A stretch of DNA of 64,000 bases from Gautieria morchelliformis (Eukaryota; Basidiomycota; Agaricomycetes; Gomphales; Gomphaceae). The notes under the pieces were generated by a model, which saw only the letters and a program-made list of their open reading frames with translations, had not been told where the DNA came from and made no database searches. The stretch is from assembly GCA_015179125.1 (NCBI GenBank), contig WHVA01000160.1, positions 124,001 through 188,000 on the forward strand. The letters are read 5' to 3'. Below, piece by piece: positions 22,643 to 34,559 of the stretch. Positions within the stretch are counted from its first letter, which is position 1, and each line of letters starts with the position of its first letter. The position numbers were made by a program, and so were the translations under genes.

Positions 22643-24549
22643 ATGGGCCACACCACCTTTAGTTCCCATCTGACTGTGTTAGTCAGGAGTACCCGCCTTT
22701 TCTCCTCTTCTCCAGCTTTCAGGATCCCCCAGAAAACCGCAGGGAAGATAGAGAGTTGGGACATCATAACCTACCAGCAATTTTATGACGACGTCGATCG
22801 GGTTTCTGAATACTGGTCGCACACGCTGAGTGCTGCAAATATCCCAGCAAGAGCTGTCGTGGGCTTATGGTGAGTCCTAAAGTAAAAGAAACCGCATATA
22901 CTTTGATCTTGTTGATTTTCCAAAGGTTGTCGGGATTGTCTTATTCCGACGTAGTTCAGATATATGGTGTCTCAAAGGCGGGATACGTACCACAGCTATT
23001 GAGCATCAAACTTCCCAATCCCACCGTCGTATTTGAACTGCTCACCAAGGCCAATGCAACAGCTCTAATTTACGATCCATCCTTCGAGGCTAACCTGGAT
23101 AATAGCCCTGTCCCTTTGTACGAGCATGCTGATGTCAACCATGTCCGCGAAATATCCCACAAACCATTGCTGCCACCACAACTCATGATCAGTGATGACG
23201 AGCCTGTCTTTGTTTTTCACACCAGTGGTTCTACGTCGGGTAGTCCTAAGCTCGTTCCCTGCAGTCGCAGGTGGCTGGACACTCTCGTCCGCAAAGGTGA
23301 TCAGGTTTGCAAACCTAGAGACTCGAAAAACCAGGACGTCACGACATGGCTTGGTTCCATATGCCACGTGGCCCAGACATCCAGTGAGATACATTCAGGA
23401 TTCTGGCACTTAACTGTGATATTCACCCTCCATAATATCTAGGGCTTATAGGATTTCTTCAGCATGGAGCGTGCACAATCCAGCCAACTCAAATCCCGTT
23501 CTCGTCGGAAGAGCTCTTTGATATGGTAGATCGATGCGGTCTCAACCGCCTTACTCAATTCTCCCCCTTTCTGGAGAAGCATCTCAGAAATTCTTACACC
23601 AATCCCAAACTCCTTAGCCTTCTCCAATCCCTCGACGAGGTTATGTATTGCGGGGCGTGTCTCGGCCCGGAAGAGGAGAATTGGGCGTCCAATAGTGGTA
23701 TTTTGATGAGGGTTAGTCGTTAGTCTCCATTTCACCACGCGCACAGGCCTCATATGCGCTGAGTAGAACGAATTCGGTAGTACCGAATGTGGTCCAATGA
23801 TGTTGTCTATTGGCGGACGCGGTAGGGACGCGCGTTATCTTCGCCCGCTGCAGGATGTCTCCTGTGCCTTCTTACCTATCCATCGTCCTTCACCGAAGGG
23901 GGACCCCGACGTCACGAATCCAATGTTGGAACTGGTCATCTTGTCGGATTCTGGAGATTGTCCAGATTCATCTTTTCGTTCCGCTACTGATGGTCATTTC
24001 CACACGGGCGACCTTTTCGAAGAGGTATCGCCTGGATGCTTCGTCTATAAAGGACGTGATGATGATTGGATCAAATGTGCAAACTCTGGGCGTTGCGACA
24101 CCAAGTACGTTTATTCCCCAGAAGTATCATTCTTAAGGATGACAATCCTACCGATGATACTCTTGCAGATCTATAGAAGATCATGTGCGAACTACATGTT
24201 CTGAGCTCATTGGGGACTGTGTCGTTGTTGGCAGTGGGCGCCCTTCACCCGCGCTTTTTGTTGAACCAGCGAAGGATGAGATGGACCATGCTAAAATCAG
24301 AGCAGATATCCTTGAGAAGACGCAGGACTTTCATGCGCGGCGCTTAATCCACGAACGCATCACGGATATAAAGCTGATCATCGTCGTTAATCGAGGAACT
24401 CTGCCTCGAACAGATGTATGTTTCCGAATTTAATCTTACAGCCCAGAATATGACTTCCTTGTTGAATCCAGACAAAAGGTAACATCCGGCGAAGAGCAGT
24501 CGAAGAGATGTTCAAGGAGAAATTAGACCAAATATATATTGGAGCGTGA
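22643..24549 (+). CDS. Stand-alone adenylate-forming enzyme (AMP-binding family)
   Basis: Six exons (22643-22869, 22926-23383, 23443-23711, 23767-24104, 24169-24415, 24472-24549) join with correct phase to 538 codons plus a TGA stop. Motifs in order: substrate-side YGVSKAGYVP, the phosphate-binding A3 motif FHTSGSTSGSPK, the A5 motif NEFGSTECG (spanning an intron), the A7/A8 region DGHFHTGDLFEE...YKGRDDDWIK, and the A10 end TKGNIRRR with its Lys. It should activate a carboxylic acid with ATP to an acyl-adenylate, like the A domain of fungal NRPS-like reductases and acyl-CoA ligases. No carrier or reductase domain follows within the frame, so it is a stand-alone A domain; CoA ligase activity is possible but not provable here. 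No stops or frameshifts were found, so the gene looks intact. Confidence 0.85.
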
Positions 24550-24920
24550 CTAAACCATGTCGAGCTACTGGTGTCAGGTATATATTGTACATAATCCAGA
24601 ACGGTAGATGTCCGCCTTTTGGGCAACTTCTCTATTCTCCTACGCGTCGAGCATCCTCATCTTCCAAGTAGACCACGCTACGTAGTTAAAAGAGCACTCA
24701 GAATCAGAATCGGAATCATCAAAGTCTGACACTTCTTTTACGCTTTTCTTTTCTCTCTTTCCTGCCGCTGCGAGACAATGACCTCTATGGTTAATCATTA
24801 AGCAATTGTTCGTGCCAATCTTCGCGGAAGGCGGAAATCAATCCATTCTAGAATCGTGAAGCTTGTGGTCAAGCGCCGTCGACGTGCACTTCTATTCGAC
24901 CAGCGTGGCTCGCTGTTTGA

Positions 24921-25320
24921 CACTGTAGGAAGAGCGGCACTTAAAAATCAGTGTTAAAGAATTAAATTTAGCCATCAAATTTGAGTACATTTAAGCACTT
25001 AAAATCAGCTACTAGTAATTTCCGTAACGAACCGACCCCGGCACTGCAGGAAGAGCGGCCCCTGAAAATCAGTTCCCTCGGAACTCATAAAACAGTTCCA
25101 AAGGAACTGAAGACCAGTTCCAGAGAACTGATCTTAAGTACGCAGATACCTTGCTGCCATGTTTGTCACATACTGAAATCTAGTAGTATCAATGTCACTT
25201 GGTGCGCATAGTTGCACTGAAGGGCAGTTCCATCGGAACTTTAATTCAGGTATTTTAGAACTGAACAAAAGTGTTCATTGACTCTAAAGTTCAGTAACAA
25301 CTAACTACAGAGGGGGGCTT
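24921..25320. repeat. CACTA-like left terminus with two related copies
   Basis: CACTGTAGGAAGAGCGGC at 24921 and CACTGCAGGAAGAGCGGC at about 25051 both resemble the inverse of the right-hand terminus at 33990-34013 (CACTGTAGGAAAGATCGG when reversed). Several AGTTCC/GGAACT motifs follow (25065-25250). CACTG termini are typical of the CACTA superfamily to which Tnp2 transposases belong. A 3-bp target duplication was not evident (TGA left, CCA right of 34013), so the pairing is tentative. Confidence 0.45.
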
Positions 25321-25323
25321 TTC

Positions 25324-26062
25324 CTAATTAGGGACTTCTAGTACAATGCCACCAAGCCGTGTCTTGGGGCATGCAACTCTGCGAGTGAAGAACATATTGC
25401 GAATGGGAATGGGAATGATGGAGAGCTGAATGCAATAACAAGCCGGGGCTGATGCGAGTCGAGAGTTCAATAAGCTATGTGCGAGAGACAAGTGCCAGCG
25501 CCAATGCGAGAGCTGAGGGTCAAGGGCGAGTGCCGTGAGTGGAATGGGGCGAATGCAAAGAGTGTAAAGAGAGTGGGATGAGTGCCATGCATGAGTGGAA
25601 ATAGTGGGGCGAGTGCCACGTACGAGTGCAAAGAATGGATATCGAAATACCATGGATTGTGGCCGCGCGAGTCTCACTTGTTCTTGGTTTTGACTTCTAG
25701 ACGGCTTGGACACCCATGTGCTCTATACAGGCGGCATTTTATTAGTTAGTTTGGGTATTTTGTAGATATCTAACTCACCTGTTTCCTGGGTGGCTGCACC
25801 GGCAGTACTGGTTCCTGATGAGAGAATACTATGTCATAAAGATCGTGTGATATTAGAGAGCGCTCACCATGGCAACATTCTTGCGTTTGGCCTAAGTGGT
25901 GACATTATCGAAATGTGGATAATTAACTTGTGATGATCGAAAGAATGAATTCTTGAACTCACAGCCCTTTCTTCCTGAGCATGTGCACCTCTACGGAAGC
26001 AGCAGCCGGGATGATGGTGGCAAGAGGGGCAGCCAGGATGCCGGACTGTGCTGATGGGCTGG
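25324..26062. other. Unassigned sequence, probably interior of a decayed DNA transposon
   Basis: The minus-strand frame 25324-25713 is Arg/Pro/His-rich with no domain. It consists partly of repeated GCGAGTG-type motifs and is not a convincing gene. Confidence 0.35.
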
Positions 26063-28614
26063 TGTCATGACACATTTATTTCCCATACTCAGATGCTCTG
26101 TTCTCCCATTTCTCACTCCACCTTCATGTTTGTTCCAATCGCCTGTCAAGATTGGTTTTCAAGCGTTAATATCGTGTATTAGTGAACACAGCGAATGCCC
26201 GAATAACTTGTGCGAATAAGTATGCCGTTCGGCGAATAGGTGAACCGATGAATGTTCACGAAATAAGAGGGCTTGCCCAAACGGGGCTCGCCCTATCTAC
26301 AGTCATAGCGAAATAGCTCGCAGCACTTGACGACGTAACGTGCAAAATATCGCGGAAGGGCTGTCTAAGTTTTGATGATCACTTCGCTGGCGAAGGTGCT
26401 CCTTCAGAGCCCTTCGCCAACAGCTTAGAGGGTAGTTCGAAGGCTAAGGTAATGAAGATGAAGTATGAGAACTCACCAGTGATGCCTAAGTCCTTGGCTG
26501 GTTGAAGATAGAAATCCTCAAGGGGAGGCTCAAGAAGATGATCACAGCGAGGTCAAGTTTGCACAAGATGGATGACGCATGATAATTGAACTGGGGAATA
26601 TACATGCGAATGTAAACTACTTATATTGAATGCTCGTAAGGTATCAGCGAATAGGAAAGAGGCCGTCACAGGTCAGGGTTGGATAGGGGTGTGCAGCCAT
26701 GATACAACATAGATGAAATAAACATACAATAGAATGTAAGAAGAGGGAGAACATGAAACGACGGAGAGTAGAGGTGGCGAAGGCACTTATGGACAAAACC
26801 ATGTCTTGGGACCCGCATACATGCTACCCTGCATGGACTCTTCGTCTACTGGGTTGATTCCTCACGGCCTATGGAGGGGACGTCCTGCGAACATACTTTG
26901 ACCATACGAACGCCCAATGGGGTTGGATTTAAGAAGACGATGGGGTTAATGATGGGCCATTATGCTGGGTGAATGGTATCGATCGTTTTTGATGGTGTGC
27001 CTGCTGGCGAATGATGCGAGCAGCGAATAGCCGTTCGGCGAAATGCAAGGAAGGGCGAACAGAGGTGACATAGGGGAGGAGAGGTCGAGGTAGAGGGCGA
27101 AGCCGAGCGAACACTGAGGAGGGGTAGCGAAAGGGAAAATGGGGATACCAAGGTGCAGGAAATGCACAGGTCATGACAACCCAACTATTAGGACACCATC
27201 GGAAGAGGGTCGAGCAGAGGAGGTGGTAGGCCCAGTGATGACTGCCGAGTCAGTCCCAGGACGTCGATAGTGCGTTTGACGGCGTGGCTATGGTAGTTGG
27301 CGCGAACAGCGAGAGTTGGTTGCCGAACATAACGCTGGTGATCGGAACGAACACGAAGGTGGGGTGAGAAAATAGGAAAATTGAGCTTCTAAGTATGGGA
27401 GATAAACGCGTCATGACATCGCCCTTTCCGTGTTCGGCAACCGATCCTCGCTGTTCGTGCCATTTACCATGGCCACGCCGTCGAAGCACGATCAACGTCC
27501 CTGAACTGACTTGGCAGTCATCGCTGGGCCTATCACCTCCTCTGCTCAACCCTCTTTCAATGGTGTTCCTATGATCGGACTGTCATGACTTGTGTATTTC
27601 CTGGACCTTGTTATCCCCATTTCCCCTTCGCCACTCCTCCCCCTTGTTCGCTCAGCTTTGCCCTCCACTTCAACCACTTCTCCCCTATGTCATCTCCATT
27701 CGCCCTTCCTCGCATTTCTCCGAACCGCTATTCGCTGCTCGCACATTTCTGCCAGCAGGCACGCCATCAAATACGATCGATACCATTTACCCGGCATGAT
27801 GGTTCATCACTAACCCCATCATCTTCTTAATCCAACCCCTTTGGGTGTTCGTATGGCCAAAGTGTGTTCGTGGGACGTCCCTTCCATAGGTCGTGCGGGA
27901 TCAACCCAGTAGACGAAGAGTCCATGCAGGGTAGCATGTATGTGGGTGCCAAGACATGGTTTTGTACATAAGTGCCTTTGCCACCTTTACTCTCCGTCAT
28001 TTCATGTTCGCACTCTTCCCTCACTCTATTGTATGTTTATTCCATCTACTTAGTATCATGACTGCACACCCCTATCCAACCCTGACTCATGGTGGCTTCT
28101 TTCCTATTCGCTGATACCATACGAACATTCGATATAAGTAGTTTACATTCGCATGTATATTCTCCAGTTCTATTATCATACGTCGTCCATCTTGTGCAAA
28201 CTTGACCTCACTGTGATCATCGTTTTTGAGCCTTCTCCTGGAGATTTCTATCTTCAACCAGAAGAGGACTTAGGCATCACTGGTGAGTTCTCATACTTCA
28301 TCTTCGTTACCTTAGCCTTCAAACTATTTTCTGTGCTGACGGTGAAGGGCTCCGAAGGAGCACCTTCACTGGCAAAGGGATTGTCGCTACTTAGACAACC
28401 TTTCCGTGACACCTTGCACGTTACATCGTCAAGTGCCACGGGCTATTTCGCTATGACTGTAGATAGGGCGAGCTCCGCTCGGGCAGCCCTCTTATCTTGT
28501 GAACATTTATTAGTTCACCTATTCGCCGAACGGCATACTTATTCGCACAAGTCATTCGGGCATTCGCTGTGTTCACTAATACACGATATTAACGCCTAAA
28601 AACCAATCTTGACA
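26063..28614 (+). mobile_element. LTR-like family copy 5, host of copy 4
   Basis: Starts TGTCATGAC at 26063 and ends CTTGACA at 28614. GCTGG lies on both sides (26058-26062, 28615-28619). It is split by copy 4 at 26144-27418. Without copy 4 and its duplication it is 1272 bp, the long form. Confidence 0.93.
26144..27418 (-). mobile_element. LTR-like family copy 4, nested in copy 5
   Basis: Minus orientation, 1275 bp, TGTCAAGATTGG...CGTCATGACA. TCGCC is duplicated at 26139-26143 and 27419-27423. This is the cleanest long-form copy: inner segment of about 1 kb plus a ~240-bp outer segment that itself starts with the same TGTCATGAC. Confidence 0.93.
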
Positions 28615-29166
28615 GCTGGGAGGCACTGACAGAGGTAGTGGTTAAATTGGGGGTATCTGATGGGAAGAGGGGCGCTGAAGCGGCTTTGATAGAGGTATCT
28701 GGGGTTTCTTCTGCAGGGGAGGGATCAGCGCAGGCTAGAGATAAATGAAAAAAAAAAAACAAGTATATGCATGCAAAATCAATTTTATGCTTTACCTGGG
28801 ACTGTGGGTGGCAACAGGGTTCTAGGGTCTACACCCTGAGCATAGAGTTTGTGAAAGATATCTATGTGGTGTGGGAAGGCCGTAGGCTGGAATATTGTGG
28901 GAGGGTCAAAACACGGCCTTAAGACACCAAGAAAAGTTGGAACTTACATGTCCACTCCAGTGGAATTTGATTGGATTTAGACTTCTTCATGTATTTAGAC
29001 TTCTTCACCATTGTGTTCAGTGTCGAGTCCAAGGAATGAGTCTGTGAGTGGTGGGAAGCTGGTGGTACGATCTAAAAATTAAAGATTACCTAATGAACGG
29101 AGATTCAACTGACTTGAGGATTTTCATTTGCCCCAAGTACTGTACTAGCGCCAGCCTGCTCGCTTC
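28615..29166. other. Remnant of the pre-insertion locus
   Basis: Unique-looking sequence between two LTR copies, with a poly-A tract at 28748-28760. No domain is recognised in any frame. Confidence 0.35.
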
Positions 29167-31925
29167 TGTCAAGATTGGTTTTCAGGCGTTAATATCGTGT
29201 ATTAGTGAACACAGCGAATGCCCGAATAACTTGTGCGAATAAGTATGCCGTTCGGTGAATAGGTGAACTAATAAATGTTCACAAGATAAGAGGGCTGCCC
29301 GAGCGGAGCTCGCCCTATCTACAGTCATAGCGAAATAGCCCGTGGCACTTGACGATGTAACGTGCAAGGTCTCACGGAAGGGCTGTCTAAGTCTTGACAA
29401 TCCCTTCACTGGCGAAGGTGCTCCTTTGGAGCCCTTCGCCAACAGCACAGAAAATGGTTCGAAGGCTAAGGTAACGAAGGTGAAGTATGAGAACTCACCA
29501 GTGGCGCCTAATTCCTCTGCTAGTCGAAGATGGAAATCTCCAAGAGAAGGCTTAAGACGATGGCCACAGCAAGGTCAAATTTGCACAAGATGGACGACGT
29601 ATGATAATTGAACTGGGGAATATACATGTGAATGTAAACTACTTATATTGAATGCTCGTAAGGCATCAGTGAATAGGAAAGAGGCCGTCACGAGTCAGGG
29701 TTGGATAGGGGTGCGCAGTCATGATACAACATAGATGAAATAAACGTACAATAGAATGAGAGAAGGGGGAGAACATGAAACGACGGAGGGTGAAGGTGGC
29801 GAAGACACCTGTGTACGAAATCATCTCTTGGGGCCCACATATACACTGCCCTGCACAGGTTTTTCATCTACTGGGTTGATCCCACCTGACCCATGGGTAG
29901 GACGTCCCGCGAACGCACCCTGCTCATATGAACACCAAAAGCGGGTTGGATCAAGAAGCTGATGGAGTTACTGACGAGCCATTATGCCGGATAGGGATGT
30001 CGATCGTGATTTGATGGTGTGCCTGCTGGCAAATGATGCGAGCAGTGAATGGTTGTGCGGCGAAATACGAGGAAGGGTGAACAGAGGTGACATAGAGGAG
30101 GAGAGGTTGAGGTGGAGGGCGAAGCCGAGCGAACGCTGGGGAGGATGTTTTGGAACCCGTTGAACTAAACGTAAAACTGTGGTGTTAAACACAATTCTAA
30201 AGTTCAATCAGAGATTTGACTTTACAAGCACACGCAAGCTTCGAAACTATTTTAACGGAGAACCCGATTAAGAAATTATACTCCGGTGAACAATCAGAAT
30301 CAGTATTGGTACAGGAAGTGTAGCAATAGAGATTTAACTGAACACGTGTAGTTCTTAGATTGTGCAATACTTTGTGAGGTCAAAGAATGTTGTTAGGCGT
30401 CCAAGGGTCCAGATACTTTAAGGGGGAAAGCTACCTAGAGTCTTAGGACCGCAGGTCGAGTGAATTAAAGACAACAATAATCCCCAAGACATGAAAAGAT
30501 AGTTCTGCGCTTGAACTCTTCCTCAGTTCAAGTATGTCACTATTCTTGTGGCTTTTCTGGTTTTCCAACTCAACAAATGTAGGATATTAACTCACTTACC
30601 CTGAGTTAGGTTAATATCTGCAGTGCGTTGATTGATCAAGAAAGATCAATTACTCAAAAGGCTATTAACCCACTTAACTCAGAGTTAAGTTAATAAACTA
30701 TTGCGTGAATTGAATAACTAATAACCAAGTCTATTAGATCACTGCTCAGAGTGGTGTCTAATGGTACAGGATTACTAATCAGTTACTCTTAGTAATGTTG
30801 CTGTTCGCAGCATGGTTATTCAGAGCCTGCTGCAATTAAAATAGAGCACTCTTGTACTTCTCAGAGCCAATCAGAGTTGCTGCAATCTTAGACTGTAGCC
30901 AAGTCAGTGAGCCAGTACTTCGGTACAAGGCTGTGTTGAAGTCACACTTCAGTTACTCAAGGTATGAGTGGTTTTGGTGAAAGATGATTGATTGCTTCAC
31001 TGCTAAAACTGCAGGCTATTTATACTGCATCTATCTAGCTTACGTAACTACTGCCAGGAACCTTGTAGAGGCTTCTACTACTGTGAAGAACCTTGTGGAA
31101 GCTTAGAGAAGCTTCAGGAAAGGTTTGGAAACTATTGGAAGGCTGTGGAAGGTTCTATTGCTATATTGGGTTAAAGTCACAGCTCTGTGACAGTAAAGCT
31201 AAGAGTATGTAAGAAACTCCCACGCTCATGTGATTATCATGTGACGAAGGAAAGTCATGTGACTTCAAGCTGGATTGAGGTCATGTGACTGTGTCATGTG
31301 ATAGTCAGGTGACCGTAGATAATCAAGTGACTTTGAGGTCAGGTGATAGTCAGGTGACTGCAGATAATCAGGTGACTTTGAGGTCAGGTGATTGTCAGGT
31401 GACTGTGGATGATCAGGTGACTTTGAGCTGCCTTGAGGTCATGTGATAGTCATGTGACCGTGGGGGATTCTTAGCTAAACTATCAAGAGATTGTTGTATC
31501 TTGTGGACCCAATGTGAGTGTAGCATAGAAATATTAATACAACCTTCCTTGAGGACATTTGAAACTAATTAACTACCTAGTAAATGTTCATAAATAGGTA
31601 GCTACTTTGTGGACGATCCCTAACAGAGGAGTAGCGAAAGGGGAAGTGGGGATAACAAGGTGCAGGAAATACACAGGTCATGACAATCCAATTACCAGAA
31701 CACCATAGGAAGAGGATCACGCAGAGGAGGTGGTAGACCCAGCGATGACTGCCGAGTCAGTCCAAAGACGTCGATTGTGCGTTTGATGGCGTGGCTATGG
31801 TAATTGGCGCAAACAGCGAGAATCGGTTGCCGAACATGACAATGGCGATTGGAACGAACACAAAGGTGGAGTGAGAAAATAGGAAAACTGAGCTTCTGAG
31901 TATGGGAAATAAACGCGTCATGACA
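29167..31925 (-). mobile_element. LTR-like family copy 6, host of a 1.48-kb insertion
   Basis: Minus orientation. GCTTC is duplicated at 29162-29166 and 31926-31930. After removing the 30146-31625 insertion and its duplication, the length is 1274 bp, which agrees with copies 4 and 5. Confidence 0.92.
30146..31625. mobile_element. 1480-bp LTR-like insertion with E-box-type motif cluster
   Basis: Starts TGTTTTGGAACCC and ends CGATCCCTAACA. GAGGA is duplicated at 30141-30145 and 31626-31630. A TG...CA end pair plus 5-bp duplication suits a solo LTR. No protein-coding frame is seen. Inside, 31225-31462 carries about 15 copies of TCANGTGA-type octamers in tandem-like array. Its family is otherwise unrepresented in the window. 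Confidence 0.8.
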
Positions 31926-31934
31926 GCTTCCTCC

Positions 31935-33380
31935 TGTCAAGATTGGTTTATAGGCGTTAATATCGTGTATTAGTGAACACAGCGAATGCCCAAATAACTT
32001 GTGCGAATAAGTATGCCGTTCGGCGAATGGGTGAACCAATACATGTTCACAAGATAAGAGGGCTGCCTGAACAGAGCTCGACCTATCTACAGTTGTAGCG
32101 AAATAGCCCGTGGCACTTGACGATGTAACGTGCAAGGTGTCACGGAAGGGTTGTCTAAGTAGCGACAATCCCTTCACCGACAGCACAGAAAATAGTTCGA
32201 AGGCTAAGGTAACGAAGATGAAGTATGAGAACTCACCAGTGATGCCTAAATCCTCTTCTGGTCGAAGATAGAAATCTACAGGAGAAGGCTCAAGACGATA
32301 GTCACAGCGAGGTCAAGTTTGCACAAGATGGACGTATGATAATTGAACTGGGGAATATACATGTGAATGTAAACTACTTATATCGAATGTTCGTATGGTA
32401 TCAGCGAATAGGAAAGAAGCCACCATGAGTCAGGGTTGGATAGGGGTGCGCAGTCATGATACTAAGTAGATGGAATAAACATACAATAGAGTGAGGGAAG
32501 AGTGCGAACATGAAATGACGGAGAGTAAAGGTGGCAAAGGCACTTATGTACAAAACCATGTCTTGGCACCCACATACATGCTACCCTGCATGGACTCTTC
32601 GTCTACTGGGTTGATCCCGCACGACCTATGGAAGGGACGTCCCACGAACATACTTTGGCCATACGAACACCCAAAGGGGTTGGATTAAGAAGATGATGGG
32701 GTTAGTGATGAACCATCATGCCGGGCGAACATGAAACAATGGAGAGTAAAGATGGCGAAAGCACTTATGTATGAAACCATGTCTTGGGACCTGCATATAT
32801 GCTACCCTGCATGGACTCTTCGTCTACTGGGTTGATCCCACACCACCTACGGGTAGGACATCCCGTGAACGCATCCTGGCCATATGAACACCTAAAGGGG
32901 TTGGATCGAGAAGCTGATGGAGCCAGTGGTGAGCCATCATGCTGAGTAGGGGATGTCTATTGTGTTTGATGGCGTGCCTGCTGGTGAATGATGCAAGCAG
33001 GGAATGGTTGTTCGGAGAAATGCGGCGAAGTGTGAATAGAATGATCATTGAAGAGCCATGGCCCAAGGGGAGGGCGAAGCCACGCGAACGTAGAGGTGGA
33101 CTGGGGAAATGGATAATAGGGCTAACTGGGTACAGGAGACAAACAAGTTACACCATCCGAGCAAAGGAGCATCCGACGGGGTTTGAGCCAGGAAGGTAAA
33201 GGGACCTGTGATGGACCATAGAGCCGGGGAGAAGGCATTGATTGAGTACAGGTAGCGCTGCTATGTGCAAATGATATAAAAGCAAATAAATGTTCAGTGA
33301 ATTCGGCGAGGAGCGAACAGGGAGAACAAAGAAGTGGGGTGTTGAGGTTACTGGGTATACAAAATGGATGGATCATGACA
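31935..33380 (-). mobile_element. LTR-like family copy 7, with internal duplication
   Basis: Minus orientation. CCTCC is duplicated at 31930-31934 and 33381-33385. 1446 bp, about 170 bp longer than the long form, because a segment around 32510-32725 is repeated with changes at 32728-32945. Its outer segment (33140-33380) is more diverged than in other copies. Confidence 0.85.
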
Positions 33381-33385
33381 CCTCC

Positions 33386-33686
33386 CATGGCTGGCAAAGA
33401 GCCCTGCAGATGCATTCCTACCTGCATGAAGCTCCTAGGTCCTGGGCAACATATCCATCATCGTCAAGCTGTCGAGGCAGCACCTGCTCTCAGCTCATCA
33501 GAATTGGATCGTGAAGAACATGGATCTGGTGATCTCGGTGGTGCAGGCACTGGTAGCAACATTGACATCGACTGTGATGGTGTCGTGGGGCGAGTCCAGC
33601 ATGGAAATGAGTGGGGAATCTTCGATCACAGCGGGGACCTCGCTCGCACTGTTTTCATTGATCCAGAGCCGGAAGATGATGACTAG
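33386..33686 (+). pseudogene. C-terminal tail of a Tnp2-type transposase
   Basis: The frame ends DGVVGRVQHGNEWGIFDHSG then DLARTVFIDP and an acidic tail, stop at about 33684-33686. It shares the pattern GRV-x(4-5)-WGI-x-D-x-SG-D-x-x-RTVF with the tail of the 1498-5305 gene. Everything upstream is missing or replaced by LTR copies. About 330 bp further on lies a CAGTG terminus (34013), as expected for the 3' end of a CACTA element. Confidence 0.6.
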
Positions 33687-33779
33687 CCACATAGTTTTCA
33701 AATTTCCCAGATACGTGTATTATCTCTGCAGTGCTTTGCAATCTGCTATCATGGTTATCATTTCTCACGTCATTAACCA

Positions 33780-34013
33780 TTGAACACTTTATATCAATTT
33801 GGAGAAACAAAGTTCATTTTTGAACTTAAAAAAAGTGTTGCCTCGATGAGTCAAAAAAAAACTTTTGGAACCTTTGGTGCAGTTCAAATTAGTACTGAAA
33901 AAAAGTTCTGTATTTTTGTAAATTTCCGGAACCCTAAAAAAGTACAAATTGGAACAGACAATCCGCATAAGTGCATTGGAAACTGAATTTAAGTTCCGAT
34001 CTTTCCTACAGTG
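33780..34013 (+). repeat. CACTA-like right terminal region
   Basis: An A+T-rich stretch with repeated GTTC/GAAC motifs ends in TTCCGATCTTTCCTACAGTG at 34013. Its reverse complement matches the sequence at 24921 over about 30 bases with mismatches. This suggests the right end of the same or a related CACTA-type element. Confidence 0.5.
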
Positions 34014-34337
34014 CCAGCCGAGTCGCTCTAAGTCTTGAGAGGACAAACTACGTTCACATATTAAGTTATGAAACTCACACAAGCACATCTTAGCGAGCGA
34101 AGGCAAAGACCCGTTTTATCGTCTAGCACGCCGGAAACTGGCTCTGAGAGTCGGGCTGAAGGGGAGAGCGATGTTGGTGCATCTGCCAGCTCAAGAGTGC
34201 AAGGACTTTGGAGTCTGAGGGAGTGAGGGGATAGGTCCAATCATATAAACCCTAGTATAATTGAGTGTAGCAACCAACATAGTATACTGGGGTCATATGA
34301 AACAATGAGAAAAAAAAAAAAAAGAAAAAAAAAGCAC

Positions 34338-34475
34338 CTATCTCTCAACTTCCAGTTCCACCAAGTCCGTCCTGGCAAAGTCACCACTGTGGTCAACGAT
34401 GCCCCACTTATTCCCACACTTGATTTGACCAACTACACACTCAACCATATGCAAATCCACAACAACTGCCATGGT
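34338..34475 (-). pseudogene. Second isolated Tnp2 C-terminal tail
   Basis: On the minus strand the frame reads VECVVGQIKCGNKWGIVDHS then GDFARTDLVELEVER and a stop. It is the third copy in the window of the tail motif, in a different setting and strand from 33386-33686. Poly-A runs flank it at 34308-34335 and 34538-34556. Confidence 0.55.
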
Positions 34476-34559
34476 GGTCATCCTCTACAGACCTCTATGC
34501 AGAAAATTAATCCCAATGATATAAAATCAGATAATTCAAAAAAAAAAAAAAAAAAACAG

